From contig CALCOY010000093.1 of NCBI GenBank assembly GCA_937897325.1, positions 1-62,799 of the forward strand: a stretch of DNA of 62,799 nt. Direction: 5' to 3'. Positions 1 through 7,719 of the stretch are shown here, in pieces (within the stretch, counting starts at the first letter, position 1; every line of letters begins with the position of its first letter). The notes beneath the pieces were generated by a model, which worked only from the letters and a program-made list of their open reading frames with translations, did no database searches and had not been told where the DNA came from. Both the position numbers and the translations under genes were made by a program. The DNA comes from an uncultured Shimia sp. (GTDB lineage: Bacteria > Pseudomonadota > Alphaproteobacteria > Rhodobacterales > Rhodobacteraceae).

Positions 1-474
1 TTTGAATGGCAGTTTGCGCTGGGGGCGGTGGCGGCCCTTGTCCATGACGTGATCCTGACGATCGGCATATTCTCGGAGCTTCAGATCAAGTTCGATCTGG
101 CGATCATCGCGGCCCTTCTGACCATTGTGGGCTATTCGCTGAACGACACGGTGGTGGTGTTTGACCGGGTGCGGGAGAACCTGCGCAAGTACAAGAAAAA
201 GCCGCTGAACGAGGTGCTGAACATCTCGATCAACGAAACGCTGAGCCGGACCTTCATGACGTCGGTCACGACCTTGCTGGCGCTGATTGCGCTGTTTGTG
301 CTGGGCGGCGACGTGATCCGGGGTTTTGTCTTTGCGATGATCTGGGGGGTTATCGTGGGGACGTATTCGTCGATCTTTGTCGCCTCTGCGATCCTGCTGT
401 ATCTGGGAGTCAAGCGGGACTGGTCGAAGCCCGATGCGAATGCGGGCAATCAATATGCCAACATAGATGCCTGA
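1..474 (+). CDS. secF: Protein translocase subunit SecF, C-terminal part (cut by window start)
   Basis: The reading frame is open from base 1, so the 5' part lies outside the window. About 157 residues remain. They contain the conserved SecF stretch GYSLNDTVVVFDRVREN in the cytoplasmic loop, followed by several membrane helices and a short polar tail. SecF works with SecD and YajC beside SecYEG, using the proton gradient to pull exported proteins across the inner membrane. The stop codon overlaps the start of the next gene by 8 bp, which suggests cotranscription. In Rhodobacter capsulatus secDF also lies just upstream of the hel (ccm) genes, so the placement is ancestral. Confidence 0.95.
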   Translation, partial: FEWQFALGAVAALVHDVILTIGIFSELQIKFDLAIIAALLTIVGYSLNDTVVVFDRVRENLRKYKKKPLNEVLNISINETLSRTFMTSVTTLLALIALFVLGGDVIRGFVFAMIWGVIVGTYSSIFVASAILLYLGVKRDWSKPDANAGNQYANIDA

Positions 475-1234
475 TGCCCTTTGGTCTGCGCTGCAGACGG
501 AGGGGTTGATCTGGCTGTTTGCGGCGATTGTCGCGGCGGGGCTGGTGCGGGGATTTTCGGGCTTTGGCTCGGCCATGATCATCATGCCTGCGGCGTCTTC
601 GGTGCTGACGCCTTTCGGGGCGATCACATTCCTGATCATCGTGGAGCTCGTGGGGCCGTTGCCAAACCTGCCCGATGCGCTGCGCGAGGGTCATAGAGGT
701 GATGCGTTGCGGCTGATCCTTGGAGCCGCCGTCACCTTGCCGCTGGGCCTTTGGGGGTTGAGCCTGATGGCGCCCGAGATATTCGGCTGGGCCGTGTCTG
801 GGATCGTTCTGGTCTTGCTGTGCCTTTTGATGCTGGGGGTGCGCTACCGTGGGTATCTGTATCCGCCACTGGTGTTCGGGGCGGGGGGGCTTGGCGGGTT
901 TCTGGCGGGCGTATCGGGATTGCCGGGGCCGCCTGTGATCATGCTCTATATGGCGTCGACGCAGGCGATTGCGGTGATCCGGGCGAATTTCCTGCTTTAT
1001 CTGCTGGCGATCGACGTGTTGATGCTGACGGGCTTTGCTGTGTTGGGTCAGCTGCGGGCGGAGCCGGTGGTGATTGGTTTTTTGCTGATTGTCCCTTATG
1101 TGATGGCGAACATGGCTGGGGCACGGCTGTTCGATCCGGGGCAGGAGGGACGGTTTCGCGCAGTGGCCTATACGATCATTGCTGCCTCGGCCCTTTTGGG
1201 CCTGCCGATCTGGAGTGGATCCCATGCGCCTTAA
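467..1234 (+). CDS. TauE/SafE family membrane permease
   Basis: A 255-residue hydrophobic protein with about seven to eight predicted membrane helices. It has an N-terminal glycine-rich GFSGFGSAM motif and a second-half repeat with GVSGLPGPPVIM. This duplicated pattern is typical of the TauE/SafE (DUF81) family, whose members export sulfite, sulfoacetate or related organosulfur anions. The substrate cannot be read from sequence. The ATG start lies inside the end of secF (8-bp overlap), and the stop overlaps the next gene by 11 bp, so the three genes appear translationally coupled. Confidence 0.85.
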   Translation: MPDALWSALQTEGLIWLFAAIVAAGLVRGFSGFGSAMIIMPAASSVLTPFGAITFLIIVELVGPLPNLPDALREGHRGDALRLILGAAVTLPLGLWGLSLMAPEIFGWAVSGIVLVLLCLLMLGVRYRGYLYPPLVFGAGGLGGFLAGVSGLPGPPVIMLYMASTQAIAVIRANFLLYLLAIDVLMLTGFAVLGQLRAEPVVIGFLLIVPYVMANMAGARLFDPGQEGRFRAVAYTIIAASALLGLPIWSGSHAP

Positions 1235-1577
1235 CGAGATCTCGTTTTCCGACGCGGAACCGGTCGAGGGCTACGGGCCGGGGTTTTTCCGGATCGGGGG
1301 CAAGGTGATCGAAGGGGGCGCCCTGACGGGTCCCGGCGGAACTTCGGGCTGGGGTGGATATGACGATCGGGGCCCCCTCTTGGCGCTGGCGGGGCAGATC
1401 GACGTGCTTTTCCTGGGCACTGGGGGCGAAATCGCGCATATCCCGGCCGATCTTCGGAGGGTGCTGGAAGAGGCCGGTCTGGGTGTGGAGGTGATGGCCT
1501 CGCCTGCGGCGGCGCGGACCTACAATGTGCTTTTGAGCGAGGGGCGGCGGATTGCTTTGGCCATGCTGCCGGTCTGA
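1224..1577 (+). CDS. Mth938-like domain protein (DUF498/NDUFAF3 family)
   Basis: A 117-residue protein beginning MRLNEISFSD. An upstream in-frame start at 1179 is possible, but the ATG at 1224 has GGAG about ten bases before it and matches the family's usual length. It shows the family pattern: an N-terminal YGPGFFRIGG strand, a central DVLFLGTGG segment, and a C-terminal AARTYNVLLSEGRR motif. The human relative NDUFAF3 helps assemble respiratory complex I. In alphaproteobacteria the gene is usually found beside secDF and ccm, as here, which suggests a role linked to membrane protein or respiratory complex biogenesis. Its biochemical activity is not known. Confidence 0.85.
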   Translation: MRLNEISFSDAEPVEGYGPGFFRIGGKVIEGGALTGPGGTSGWGGYDDRGPLLALAGQIDVLFLGTGGEIAHIPADLRRVLEEAGLGVEVMASPAAARTYNVLLSEGRRIALAMLPV

Positions 1578-1599
1578 GTGTTTGAGCCCTGGTTTGCAA

Positions 1600-1661
1600 G
1601 GGGCTTTGCCCCTCAGCCCGTTGGGCCTCACCCCAGGATATTTTTGACCCAGAGAAGACAG
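1600..1661 (+). repeat. Intergenic double-hairpin repeat, copy A
   Basis: Starts 22 bases after the Mth938 stop. It consists of a small hairpin (GGGGC-TTT-GCCCC), a second short hairpin (GCCC-GTT-GGGC), then the tail CCAGGATATTTTTGACCCAG and AGAAG. The same architecture and tail recur at 4463-4526 and 22325-22380. It probably serves as a transcription end signal for the secF block, but the shared tail sequence is more than a simple terminator needs. Confidence 0.75.
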
Positions 1662-1700
1662 GCGCTTTTCGCCGTGGCGGCAATGGTTTAGGCCGGTGTC

Positions 1701-2324
1701 ATGGGGTTGCATGTCACGGATCTGACCATTGCGCGGGGGGGCTTGCCGGTTCTGGCGGGGCTGTCCTTTGAGCTTTTGCCGGGGCGCGCACTGATCCTGC
1801 GGGGGCCGAACGGGTCGGGCAAGACGACGCTGTTGCGGACGGTCGCCGGGTTGCAGCCCGCGACGGCGGGGGAGATCCGGGGTGCGGAGGAGGCCGTGGC
1901 CTATGCGGGCCATGCGGACGGGTTGAAGGCGACGCTGAGCGTGGCGGAGAACCTGCGCTTTTGGGCCGAGGTCTTTGGATGCAAGCGCGGCATCTATGAG
2001 GCCCTGCATGCATTCGATCTGGAGGCGCTGGCGGATCGCCTGGCCGGTCGGTTGTCGGCGGGCCAGAAGCGGCGGCTGGGGCTTGCGCGGCTTTTGGTGA
2101 CGGGACGCCCGATCTGGGTTCTGGATGAGCCGACCGTGTCGCTTGATGCAGCTTCGGTTGGGTTGTTTGCGGCCGCCGTCCGCGCGCATCTGGAGGCAGG
2201 TGGGATGGCGCTGATGGCCACGCATGTCGATCTGGGCCTCGCGGAGGCGGAGGTGCTGGAGGTGAGCGCCTACCGGGCCGATCCTCTGGCGCTGTCGGGA
2301 TCCAGTGACGAGGTGTTTCTGTGA
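1701..2324 (+). CDS. ccmA: Cytochrome c maturation ABC transporter ATP-binding protein CcmA
   Basis: A 207-residue ABC ATPase. Walker A GPNGSGKT lies at residues 35-42, the shortened signature [15 protein letters not shown] near 118-132, and Walker [13 protein letters not shown] follows. CcmA with CcmB powers release of haem-loaded CcmE from CcmC/CcmD during assembly of c-type cytochromes in the periplasm. It corresponds to HelA of Rhodobacter capsulatus. The stop overlaps the ccmB start by 4 bp. Confidence 0.97.
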   Translation: MGLHVTDLTIARGGLPVLAGLSFELLPGRALILRGPNGSGKTTLLRTVAGLQPATAGEIRGAEEAVAYAGHADGLKATLSVAENLRFWAEVFGCKRGIYEALHAFDLEALADRLAGRLSAGQKRRLGLARLLVTGRPIWVLDEPTVSLDAASVGLFAAAVRAHLEAGGMALMATHVDLGLAEAEVLEVSAYRADPLALSGSSDEVFL

Positions 2325-2977
2325 ACGCGCTGCTGGTGCGGGATCTGCGGCTGGCCTTTCGGGCCGGGGGCGGCTTTGGCCTGGGCCTCGCCTTTTTCCT
2401 GATCGTCGTGACGCTGGTGCCGTTCGCAGTTGGCCCGCAGGCGGATCTGCTGGCACGCATTGCGGCAGGCATTCTGTGGCTGGGCGCGCTTCTGGCCTGC
2501 CTTTTGTCGCTGGACCGGATCCTTGCGCTGGATTGGGAGGATGGGTCGCTGGACCTGCTGGCAACCTCGCCCTTGCCGCTCGAAGCCGCCCTGGCCGTCA
2601 AGGCGCTGGCGCATTGGCTGACCACGGGCCTGCCGCTGGTTCTGGCAGCCCCGGTTCTTGGGGTGTTGCTGAACCTGCCGGGGCCCGGATACGTCTGGAC
2701 CTGCCTTTCGCTTGTGATCGGCACCCCGGCTTTGTCGGTGATCGGTGCCTTCGGTGCCGCACTGACCGTGGGCCTCAGGCGCGGGGGGCTCTTGCTGTCG
2801 CTGATCGTTCTGCCGCTTTATGTGCCGACGCTGATCTTCGGGGCGGAGGCTGCGCGACGGGGTGCGGATGGCCTTGATCCGACCACACCGCTTTTGATGC
2901 TGGGCGGGATCACGGCGGGGGTGGTCGCGCTCATGCCCTTTGCAAGTGCGGCGGTTTTGCGGGTTAATCTGCGATAA
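2321..2977 (+). CDS. ccmB: Cytochrome c maturation membrane protein CcmB
   Basis: A 218-residue integral membrane protein with about six hydrophobic segments. It starts [17 protein letters not shown], the typical CcmB N-terminus, and is read from a GTG that overlaps the ccmA stop. The [18 protein letters not shown] stretch is characteristic of the family. It forms the membrane part of the CcmAB transporter in the haem-delivery pathway to apocytochrome c. Confidence 0.95.
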   Translation: MNALLVRDLRLAFRAGGGFGLGLAFFLIVVTLVPFAVGPQADLLARIAAGILWLGALLACLLSLDRILALDWEDGSLDLLATSPLPLEAALAVKALAHWLTTGLPLVLAAPVLGVLLNLPGPGYVWTCLSLVIGTPALSVIGAFGAALTVGLRRGGLLLSLIVLPLYVPTLIFGAEAARRGADGLDPTTPLLMLGGITAGVVALMPFASAAVLRVNLR

Positions 2978-3024
2978 CATCCTTTTGGATTGAGAGGGGG
3001 GCAGGGAGGCTCTAGATACGGAAC

Positions 3025-3756
3025 ATGTCATTTTGGGAATATGCAAATCCGGTCAAGTTTCTGACCTTGAGCGAACGGGTCCTGCCGTTTTTCTGGGCGC
3101 TGTCGGCGATCTGTATTGTTGTCGGTTTGGTCTGGGGGTTTTTCTTCACGCCCGATGATTTCCGTCAGGGATCGACGGTAAAGATCATCTATCTGCACGT
3201 GCCGTCGGCGCTGATGGCAATCAATGCGTGGTTCATGATGCTGGTCGCTTCGCTGATTTGGCTGGTCCGGCGGCATCATGTGAGCGCGCTTGCGGCCAAG
3301 GCCGCGGCCCCGGTCGGGGTGACGATGACGCTGATTGCCCTTTTCACAGGAGCGGTCTGGGGGCAGCCCATGTGGGGGACCTGGTGGGCCTGGGATCCGC
3401 GGCTGACATCGTTCCTGATCCTGTTTCTATTCTACCTGGGCTACATGGCATTGTGGGAGGCGATCGAGGATCCCGATACGGCGGCGGATCTGACATCGAT
3501 CCTGTGTCTTGTGGGATCGGTCTTTGCGGTTCTGAGCCGCTACGCGGTGAATTTCTGGAATCAGGGCCTGCATCAGGGGGCGTCGCTGAGCCTTGATAAA
3601 GAAACGAATGTGGCGGACGTCTTTTATCACCCGCTGCTGGTGGCGATCGCGGGGTTTGTGTTTTTATTCTTTGCGCTGGTGCTGTACCGGACGGGGACGG
3701 AGATCCGGATCCGGCGCACGCGGGCGCTGATGGCAAGGGAGGCACGCATTGCCTGA
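3025..3756 (+). CDS. ccmC: Haem exporter/handler CcmC
   Basis: A 243-residue protein with six membrane helices and the periplasmic tryptophan-rich (WWD) motif WGQPMWGTWWAWDPR at residues 112-126. Flanking histidines His58 (IYLHVPSA) and His183 (GLHQGAS) match the known haem axial ligands of the family. CcmC loads haem onto CcmE with the help of CcmD. The gene follows ccmB after 47 bp and overlaps ccmD by 8 bp. Confidence 0.97.
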   Translation: MSFWEYANPVKFLTLSERVLPFFWALSAICIVVGLVWGFFFTPDDFRQGSTVKIIYLHVPSALMAINAWFMMLVASLIWLVRRHHVSALAAKAAAPVGVTMTLIALFTGAVWGQPMWGTWWAWDPRLTSFLILFLFYLGYMALWEAIEDPDTAADLTSILCLVGSVFAVLSRYAVNFWNQGLHQGASLSLDKETNVADVFYHPLLVAIAGFVFLFFALVLYRTGTEIRIRRTRALMAREARIA

Positions 3757-3904
3757 TCTTGGGAAATATGCGGATGCGGTCCTGTCGGCCTACGCGGTGT
3801 CGATCCTGCTGTTGGCGGTGATCGTGGCGCTGACCCTGTGGCGGGGGCGCCGGGTGCGTGCCGAGATGCAGGATGTCGAGGCACGGAGATCGCGGGATGG
3901 CTAG
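3749..3904 (+). CDS. ccmD: Cytochrome c maturation small membrane protein CcmD (TTG start)
   Basis: A 51-residue ORF with a TTG start, which is easily missed because it has no early ATG. The translation begins MPDLGKYADAVLSAYAVS, followed by one membrane helix and then a positively charged RGRRVRAE segment and an EARRSR tail. This is the standard CcmD pattern (periplasmic N-terminus, single helix, basic cytoplasmic end). It overlaps ccmC by 8 bp upstream and ccmG by 8 bp downstream. CcmD stabilises the CcmC-CcmE-haem complex. It corresponds to the small ORF between helC and helX in Rhodobacter. Confidence 0.92.
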   Translation: MPDLGKYADAVLSAYAVSILLLAVIVALTLWRGRRVRAEMQDVEARRSRDG

Positions 3905-4454
3905 GTTTCGGCCTTTGATGATTGCGCCGCCGCTGATCTTTGCGGCCTTTGCGGGCCTCGCGGCGATCGGGATGATGCGCGAGGATCCGACATCCTTGCC
4001 GTCGACCCGGGTGGGGGCCATGGCACCTGCGGTCACCCAGGCGGGCTTGGAAGGCTTTGCGGCGATTGTGCCGGAAGATCTGGTCCGTGGCGAGGTCACG
4101 CTGGTGAATTTCTGGGCGAGCTGGTGTCCGCCCTGCAGGGCGGAGCATCCGCGGCTGTTGCAGATGGCCGAAGAGGGCATCCCGATCATAGGGATCAACT
4201 TCCGGGATCAGGCGGGTCCGGCCACGCAATATCTTCGGGAGGATGGCAATCCGTTTGTGGGGGTCGCGTTTGATCCCGAGGCACGAACGGCGATTGACTG
4301 GGGGGTTACGGCGCCGCCCGAGACCTTCATCCTGAACGGTGAGGGGGAGGTGGTTTATCGCTTCATCGGGCCGCTGATCGGATCAGATTACGAGCAGCGG
4401 TTTCTGCCGCGCCTTGAGCGCGCCCTCTTGGCGGAAGAGAGTGCTGGATCCTGA
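3897..4454 (+). CDS. ccmG: Thiol:disulfide interchange protein CcmG/DsbE (HelX)
   Basis: A 185-residue thioredoxin-like protein anchored by an N-terminal helix (residues about 7-26). The active site WCPPC has Cys77 and Cys80, followed by the TAPPETFIL cis-proline segment. It reduces the haem-binding CxxCH cysteines of apocytochrome c in the periplasm. The ATG at 3897 is chosen because it overlaps ccmD and puts the membrane anchor at the very N-terminus; an upstream ATG at 3858 would add 13 charged residues. Confidence 0.95.
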   Translation: MARFRPLMIAPPLIFAAFAGLAAIGMMREDPTSLPSTRVGAMAPAVTQAGLEGFAAIVPEDLVRGEVTLVNFWASWCPPCRAEHPRLLQMAEEGIPIIGINFRDQAGPATQYLREDGNPFVGVAFDPEARTAIDWGVTAPPETFILNGEGEVVYRFIGPLIGSDYEQRFLPRLERALLAEESAGS

Positions 4455-4462
4455 GCGGGTCT

Positions 4463-4526
4463 GGGGGCGCTGCCCCCATGCGCCTGCGGCGCTTCCCCCG
4501 GGATATTTCTAACCCAGAGAAGGGGG
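4463..4526 (+). repeat. Intergenic double-hairpin repeat, copy B
   Basis: Lies 8 bases after the ccmG stop. Two hairpins (GGGGGC-GCT-GCCCCC and TGCGCC-TGC-GGCGC) are followed by the tail CCGGGATATTTCTAACCCAG and AGAAG. It has the same order and orientation relative to the upstream gene as copies at 1600 and 22325. Confidence 0.75.
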
Positions 4527-4628
4527 AGTACGGATCGGTTGATCCCTGCCGGTCGAGACGTCCGCGGGACTTGAACCCGGAAGCTGCGGCGCGGTAAGAG
4601 CTTTTCAAACAGCAAAAGGGTTTGGGGC

Positions 4629-5885
4629 ATGCGCAGAGTGGTTGTGACGGGGCTGGGGCTTGTGACGCCCTTGGCCGACGGGGTCGAGGCGAGCTGGAGC
4701 CGGATTCTGGACGGGCAGTCGGGGGGCGGGCCGATCACACAGTTCGATCCCGAGGGGCTGGCCACGACCTATGCCTGCGAGGTGCCGCGCGGCGATGGAT
4801 CGGAGGGCACGTTCAACGCGGATGCTTATCTGGAGCCGAAGGAACAGCGCAAGGTCGACACTTTCATTCTGTTTGGGATTGCGGCGGCTCAGCAGGCCGT
4901 GGAAGACGCGGGCTGGATGCCGGAAGACACCGAGAGTCTCGAGCGGACGGGTGTGCTGATCGGATCGGGGATCGGGGGGCTGAACTCGATCGCGAACACG
5001 ACGGTTCTGATGGAGGAGAAGGGGCCACGGCGGGTGTCGCCGTTCTTTGTGCCCGGGGCGCTGATCAACCTGATTTCGGGGCAGGTGAGCATCAGGTACG
5101 GCTTTAAGGGGCCCAATCATTCGGTGGTCACGGCCTGTTCGACGGGGGCGCATGCCATAGGGGATGCGTCGCGGCTGATCCAGCATGGGGATGCGGATGT
5201 GATGATCGCGGGCGGGGCCGAGGCGGCGATCTGCAAGATCGGGATTGCCGGGTTCAACGCGTGCAAGGCGCTGTCGACGAAGCGTGCAGAGGATCCGGCG
5301 CGGGCCTCGCGACCCTATGATGCGGACCGGGATGGTTTCGTCATGGGCGAGGGCGCGGGCATTGTCGTGCTTGAGGAATACGAACACGCGGTGGCCCGTG
5401 GGGCCAAGATCTATGCCGAGGTCAAAGGCTATGGCCTGTCGGGAGATGCCTATCATATCACGGCGCCGTCCGAGGATGGCGAAGGCGGGGAGCGATCGAT
5501 GAAGGCGGCCCTGCGCAATGCGGGTCTGGAGCCGTCTGATCTGGACTACATCAACGCGCATGGCACCTCGACCATGGCGGATACGATTGAATTGCAGGCG
5601 GTGGAGCGGCTGCTGGGCGATCATGCGGCCGATGTCACAATGTCCTCGACCAAATCGGCAACGGGGCACCTTCTGGGCGCGGCAGGCGCGATCGAGGCGA
5701 TCTTTTCGATCCTGGCGATCCGCGATCAGGTCTGCCCGCCGACGATCAACCTCGACAATCTGGCGACTGAAACGCCGGTCGATCTGGCGCCCAACACCAA
5801 ACGGGAGCGTGTGGTGAATTATGCCCTGTCGAACTCTTTCGGGTTTGGCGGGACGAATGCCAGTGTCATCTTCGGAAAGGTGTAG
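4629..5885 (+). CDS. fabF: Beta-ketoacyl-ACP synthase II
   Basis: A 418-residue condensing enzyme of fatty acid elongation. It joins malonyl-ACP to an acyl-ACP in the cytoplasm. The catalytic Cys170 lies in TACSTGAHAIG, with the two histidines at His311 (NAHGTSTMADT) and His347 (SATGHLLGAAG) completing the triad. Glycine-rich GFGGTNAS is at the C-terminus. Length is normal for FabF. The mltG gene follows after 3 bases, as in many Rhodobacteraceae. The acpP gene that often precedes fabF is not in this window. Confidence 0.97.
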   Translation: MRRVVVTGLGLVTPLADGVEASWSRILDGQSGGGPITQFDPEGLATTYACEVPRGDGSEGTFNADAYLEPKEQRKVDTFILFGIAAAQQAVEDAGWMPEDTESLERTGVLIGSGIGGLNSIANTTVLMEEKGPRRVSPFFVPGALINLISGQVSIRYGFKGPNHSVVTACSTGAHAIGDASRLIQHGDADVMIAGGAEAAICKIGIAGFNACKALSTKRAEDPARASRPYDADRDGFVMGEGAGIVVLEEYEHAVARGAKIYAEVKGYGLSGDAYHITAPSEDGEGGERSMKAALRNAGLEPSDLDYINAHGTSTMADTIELQAVERLLGDHAADVTMSSTKSATGHLLGAAGAIEAIFSILAIRDQVCPPTINLDNLATETPVDLAPNTKRERVVNYALSNSFGFGGTNASVIFGKV

Positions 5886-5888
5886 ATC

Positions 5889-7049
5889 ATGTGGCGGCAT
5901 CTGGCCTCGAACGCCGTAACGTTTCTGATTGTCGGCCTGTTTCTGACGGGCGGCGTGATCCTGTGGGGGCAAAGCCAGTACACCTCGGAAGGTCCGCTGG
6001 AGGATCCGATCTGCGTTTTTGTGGAAAGCGGGACGACCTTCAACGTGGTCAGCGAGGATCTGGCAGAACGCGGCGCGATCAGCAGCCCGGCCATTTTCCG
6101 GATCGGCGCGGATTACGAGGAAAAGAGCAATCAGCTCAAGGCCGGGAGCTTCCTGGTAGAAGAGGGCGCCTCAATGCAATCCATCGTCGATGCGGTGACG
6201 CGCGGCGGAGCGAGCACTTGCGGCACCGAGATTGTCTATCGCGTGGGCGTTGTCCGTGTTCTGGCGCAGGTGCGAGAGCTTGATCCTGCCAGCGGTGATT
6301 TCATCGAACGGGCGGAGTTCCAGCCTTCGGAAGATGCCGCGCCTGAAGTTTACACCGAAGTCAAGGATCAGACTGGGACACGGTTCCGGGTTGCCCTTGC
6401 CGAGGGCGTGACAAGCTGGCAGATCACCGAAGCGCTCAAGGCGGTTGATATTCTTGCTGGAGAAATCCCTGAAGTGCCGCCCGAGGGGGCGCTGGCGCCG
6501 GACAGTTACGAGATCGTCAAGGGCGGCAGTCGGACCGATCTGCTGGCGCGGATGCGGCGCCAGCAGGAAGAATGGGTGGCCGAAGCCTGGGAGGCGCGGG
6601 ATGCTGACCTGCCGCTGGAGACGCCGGAAGAATTGCTGACGCTGGCCTCGATCATCGAGAAGGAAACCAGTGTTTCTGAAGAGCGCCCGCTTGTGTCGAG
6701 CGTGTTTGTGAACCGGCTGAACCAGGGAATGCGTCTGCAAACCGACCCGACAGTGATCTATGGCGTCACGCGCGGGCAGGGCGTGCTGGGGCGCGGCCTG
6801 AGGCGCAGCGAATTGCGCGCCTCGACCCCCTGGAACACCTATGTCATCCCTGGTTTGCCACCGACACCGATTGCCAATCCCGGAAAGGCCAGTCTTCTGG
6901 CCGCAGGGCAGCCCGAGAACAGTGAATACCTGTTCTTCGTGGCCGACGGGACGGGGGGCCACGCCTTTGCCGAAACGCTGGACGAGCACAACGCAAACGT
7001 CGCCCGCTGGCGCCAGATCGAGGCGGAACGGGCCGGAGAGGGCAATTGA
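5889..7049 (+). CDS. mltG: Endolytic murein transglycosylase MltG (YceG-like)
   Basis: A 386-residue protein with one N-terminal membrane helix (about residues 9-27) and a periplasmic YceG domain. The motif LASIIEKET contains the probable catalytic Glu257, and LQTDPTVIYG plus STPWNTYVIPGLPPTPIANPG are the other family signatures. MltG cuts nascent glycan strands and sets their length. It directly follows fabF. Its stop codon is part of a 12-bp inverted repeat. Confidence 0.95.
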   Translation: MWRHLASNAVTFLIVGLFLTGGVILWGQSQYTSEGPLEDPICVFVESGTTFNVVSEDLAERGAISSPAIFRIGADYEEKSNQLKAGSFLVEEGASMQSIVDAVTRGGASTCGTEIVYRVGVVRVLAQVRELDPASGDFIERAEFQPSEDAAPEVYTEVKDQTGTRFRVALAEGVTSWQITEALKAVDILAGEIPEVPPEGALAPDSYEIVKGGSRTDLLARMRRQQEEWVAEAWEARDADLPLETPEELLTLASIIEKETSVSEERPLVSSVFVNRLNQGMRLQTDPTVIYGVTRGQGVLGRGLRRSELRASTPWNTYVIPGLPPTPIANPGKASLLAAGQPENSEYLFFVADGTGGHAFAETLDEHNANVARWRQIEAERAGEGN

Positions 7050-7077
7050 TAACCTTTTGTTTGTGAAGGTTATCAAT
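7045..7077 (+). terminator. Perfect 12-bp inverted repeat overlapping the mltG stop
   Basis: The arms ATTGATAACCTT (7045-7056) and AAGGTTATCAAT (7066-7077) pair perfectly around a 9-base loop. The mltG stop codon TGA is inside the left arm. No T-run follows, so it may be a weak terminator, an mRNA 3'-end stabiliser or a protein-binding site. Confidence 0.55.
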
Positions 7078-7235
7078 GTGTTAACGCCGCGTGCGTATTG
7101 GGGCGCGGTTTTGCGAGGCTGTGGCATCTGGACAAAAGGCAAAGCAATTCAAAGGTTTGCGGTCGGTTTGGGCAAGTGGATTAAGATTTTGTTAAATAAA
7201 TCAATTGGTTAGATTTTACTCCTGGGCGATTTCGC

Positions 7236-7264
7236 TTGACTCTGCGAACGGTCAAATGTAGAAG
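7236..7264 (+). promoter_or_regulatory. Candidate promoter of the GTA cluster
   Basis: TTGACT at 7236-7241 could be a -35 box, with a weak TAGAAG at 7259-7264 after 17 bases. It lies downstream of an AT-rich stretch (about 7170-7220) unusual for this genome and about 110 bases before GTA gene 1. Assignment is from position and the -35 match only. In Rhodobacter capsulatus GTA expression depends on the activator GafA, whose site I cannot recognise here. Confidence 0.3.
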
Positions 7265-7290
7265 ACAGGCAAGCTAGGAAAAGTGGGCAG

Positions 7291-7325
7291 GCGGCCTCCG
7301 GGAAACCGGATGGTCGCTTTTTCAT
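7291..7325 (+). terminator. Terminator-like hairpin in the GTA leader
   Basis: Arms GCGGCCTCCGG (7291-7301) and CCGGATGGTCGC (7306-7317) pair over 11 bp with one bulged base and a GAAA tetraloop. They are followed by TTTTT and, after CA, another TTTTT. This is a typical intrinsic terminator, yet it sits between the likely promoter and GTA gene 1 (7375). It could attenuate the operon or end a short leader RNA. Confidence 0.6.
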
Positions 7326-7374
7326 TTTTGCTCGTGCGGAGACCAAACCCAGTAGGAAAGGGATCCACACACAG

Positions 7375-7719
7375 ATGACCATGATAACCCCGAACGAGGA
7401 CGAGGCGGACATTCTGGACCTGATGCTATCGGTTCAGAAAGAGATAACCCGCCTTCGCAAACAAATCGAGACCTTCACAGACGAGGTCCGTTCGGGGGAG
7501 GAAACGAAGCCAGCAGAGGTTCGGGCATCCATCAGGGATATCCGCAACGCGCTGGTCGAGTGCCAGAAAGTCGAAAGGGAATTGCATGCGGCCCGCAGAC
7601 AGCGTTCGGAAATCGTCGGAGGAGGCTTTGCCCTCGACCTCGATGCCGTCCGATCTGAGGTTGGGTGCGCGCTCAATCGCCTCCGCACCTGTTGCGGTGC
7701 AGGAGAGGTTTCTGGATGA
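7375..7719 (+). CDS. GTA gene 1 protein (small terminase-like)
   Basis: A 114-residue, mostly helical and charged protein (residues about 10-75 form a likely coiled coil) at the first position of the GTA cluster. Position, size and helical character match orfg1 of Rhodobacter capsulatus RcGTA, the small terminase subunit that helps the large subunit start DNA packaging. Sequence similarity among these proteins is low, so the call rests largely on position. Its 3' end overlaps gene 2. Confidence 0.75.
   Translation: MTMITPNEDEADILDLMLSVQKEITRLRKQIETFTDEVRSGEETKPAEVRASIRDIRNALVECQKVERELHAARRQRSEIVGGGFALDLDAVRSEVGCALNRLRTCCGAGEVSG

Noticed and set aside
410-3046. Long minus-strand open frames opposite the TauE/SafE and ccm genes
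   Set aside because: They are rich in Arg, Pro, His and Gln, as expected of shadow frames in GC-rich coding DNA, and lie opposite well-conserved genes.
4388-4765. Possible acpP or other gene between ccmG and fabF
   Set aside because: The gap holds only the hairpin repeat and a short leader; no acyl carrier protein DSL motif in any frame.
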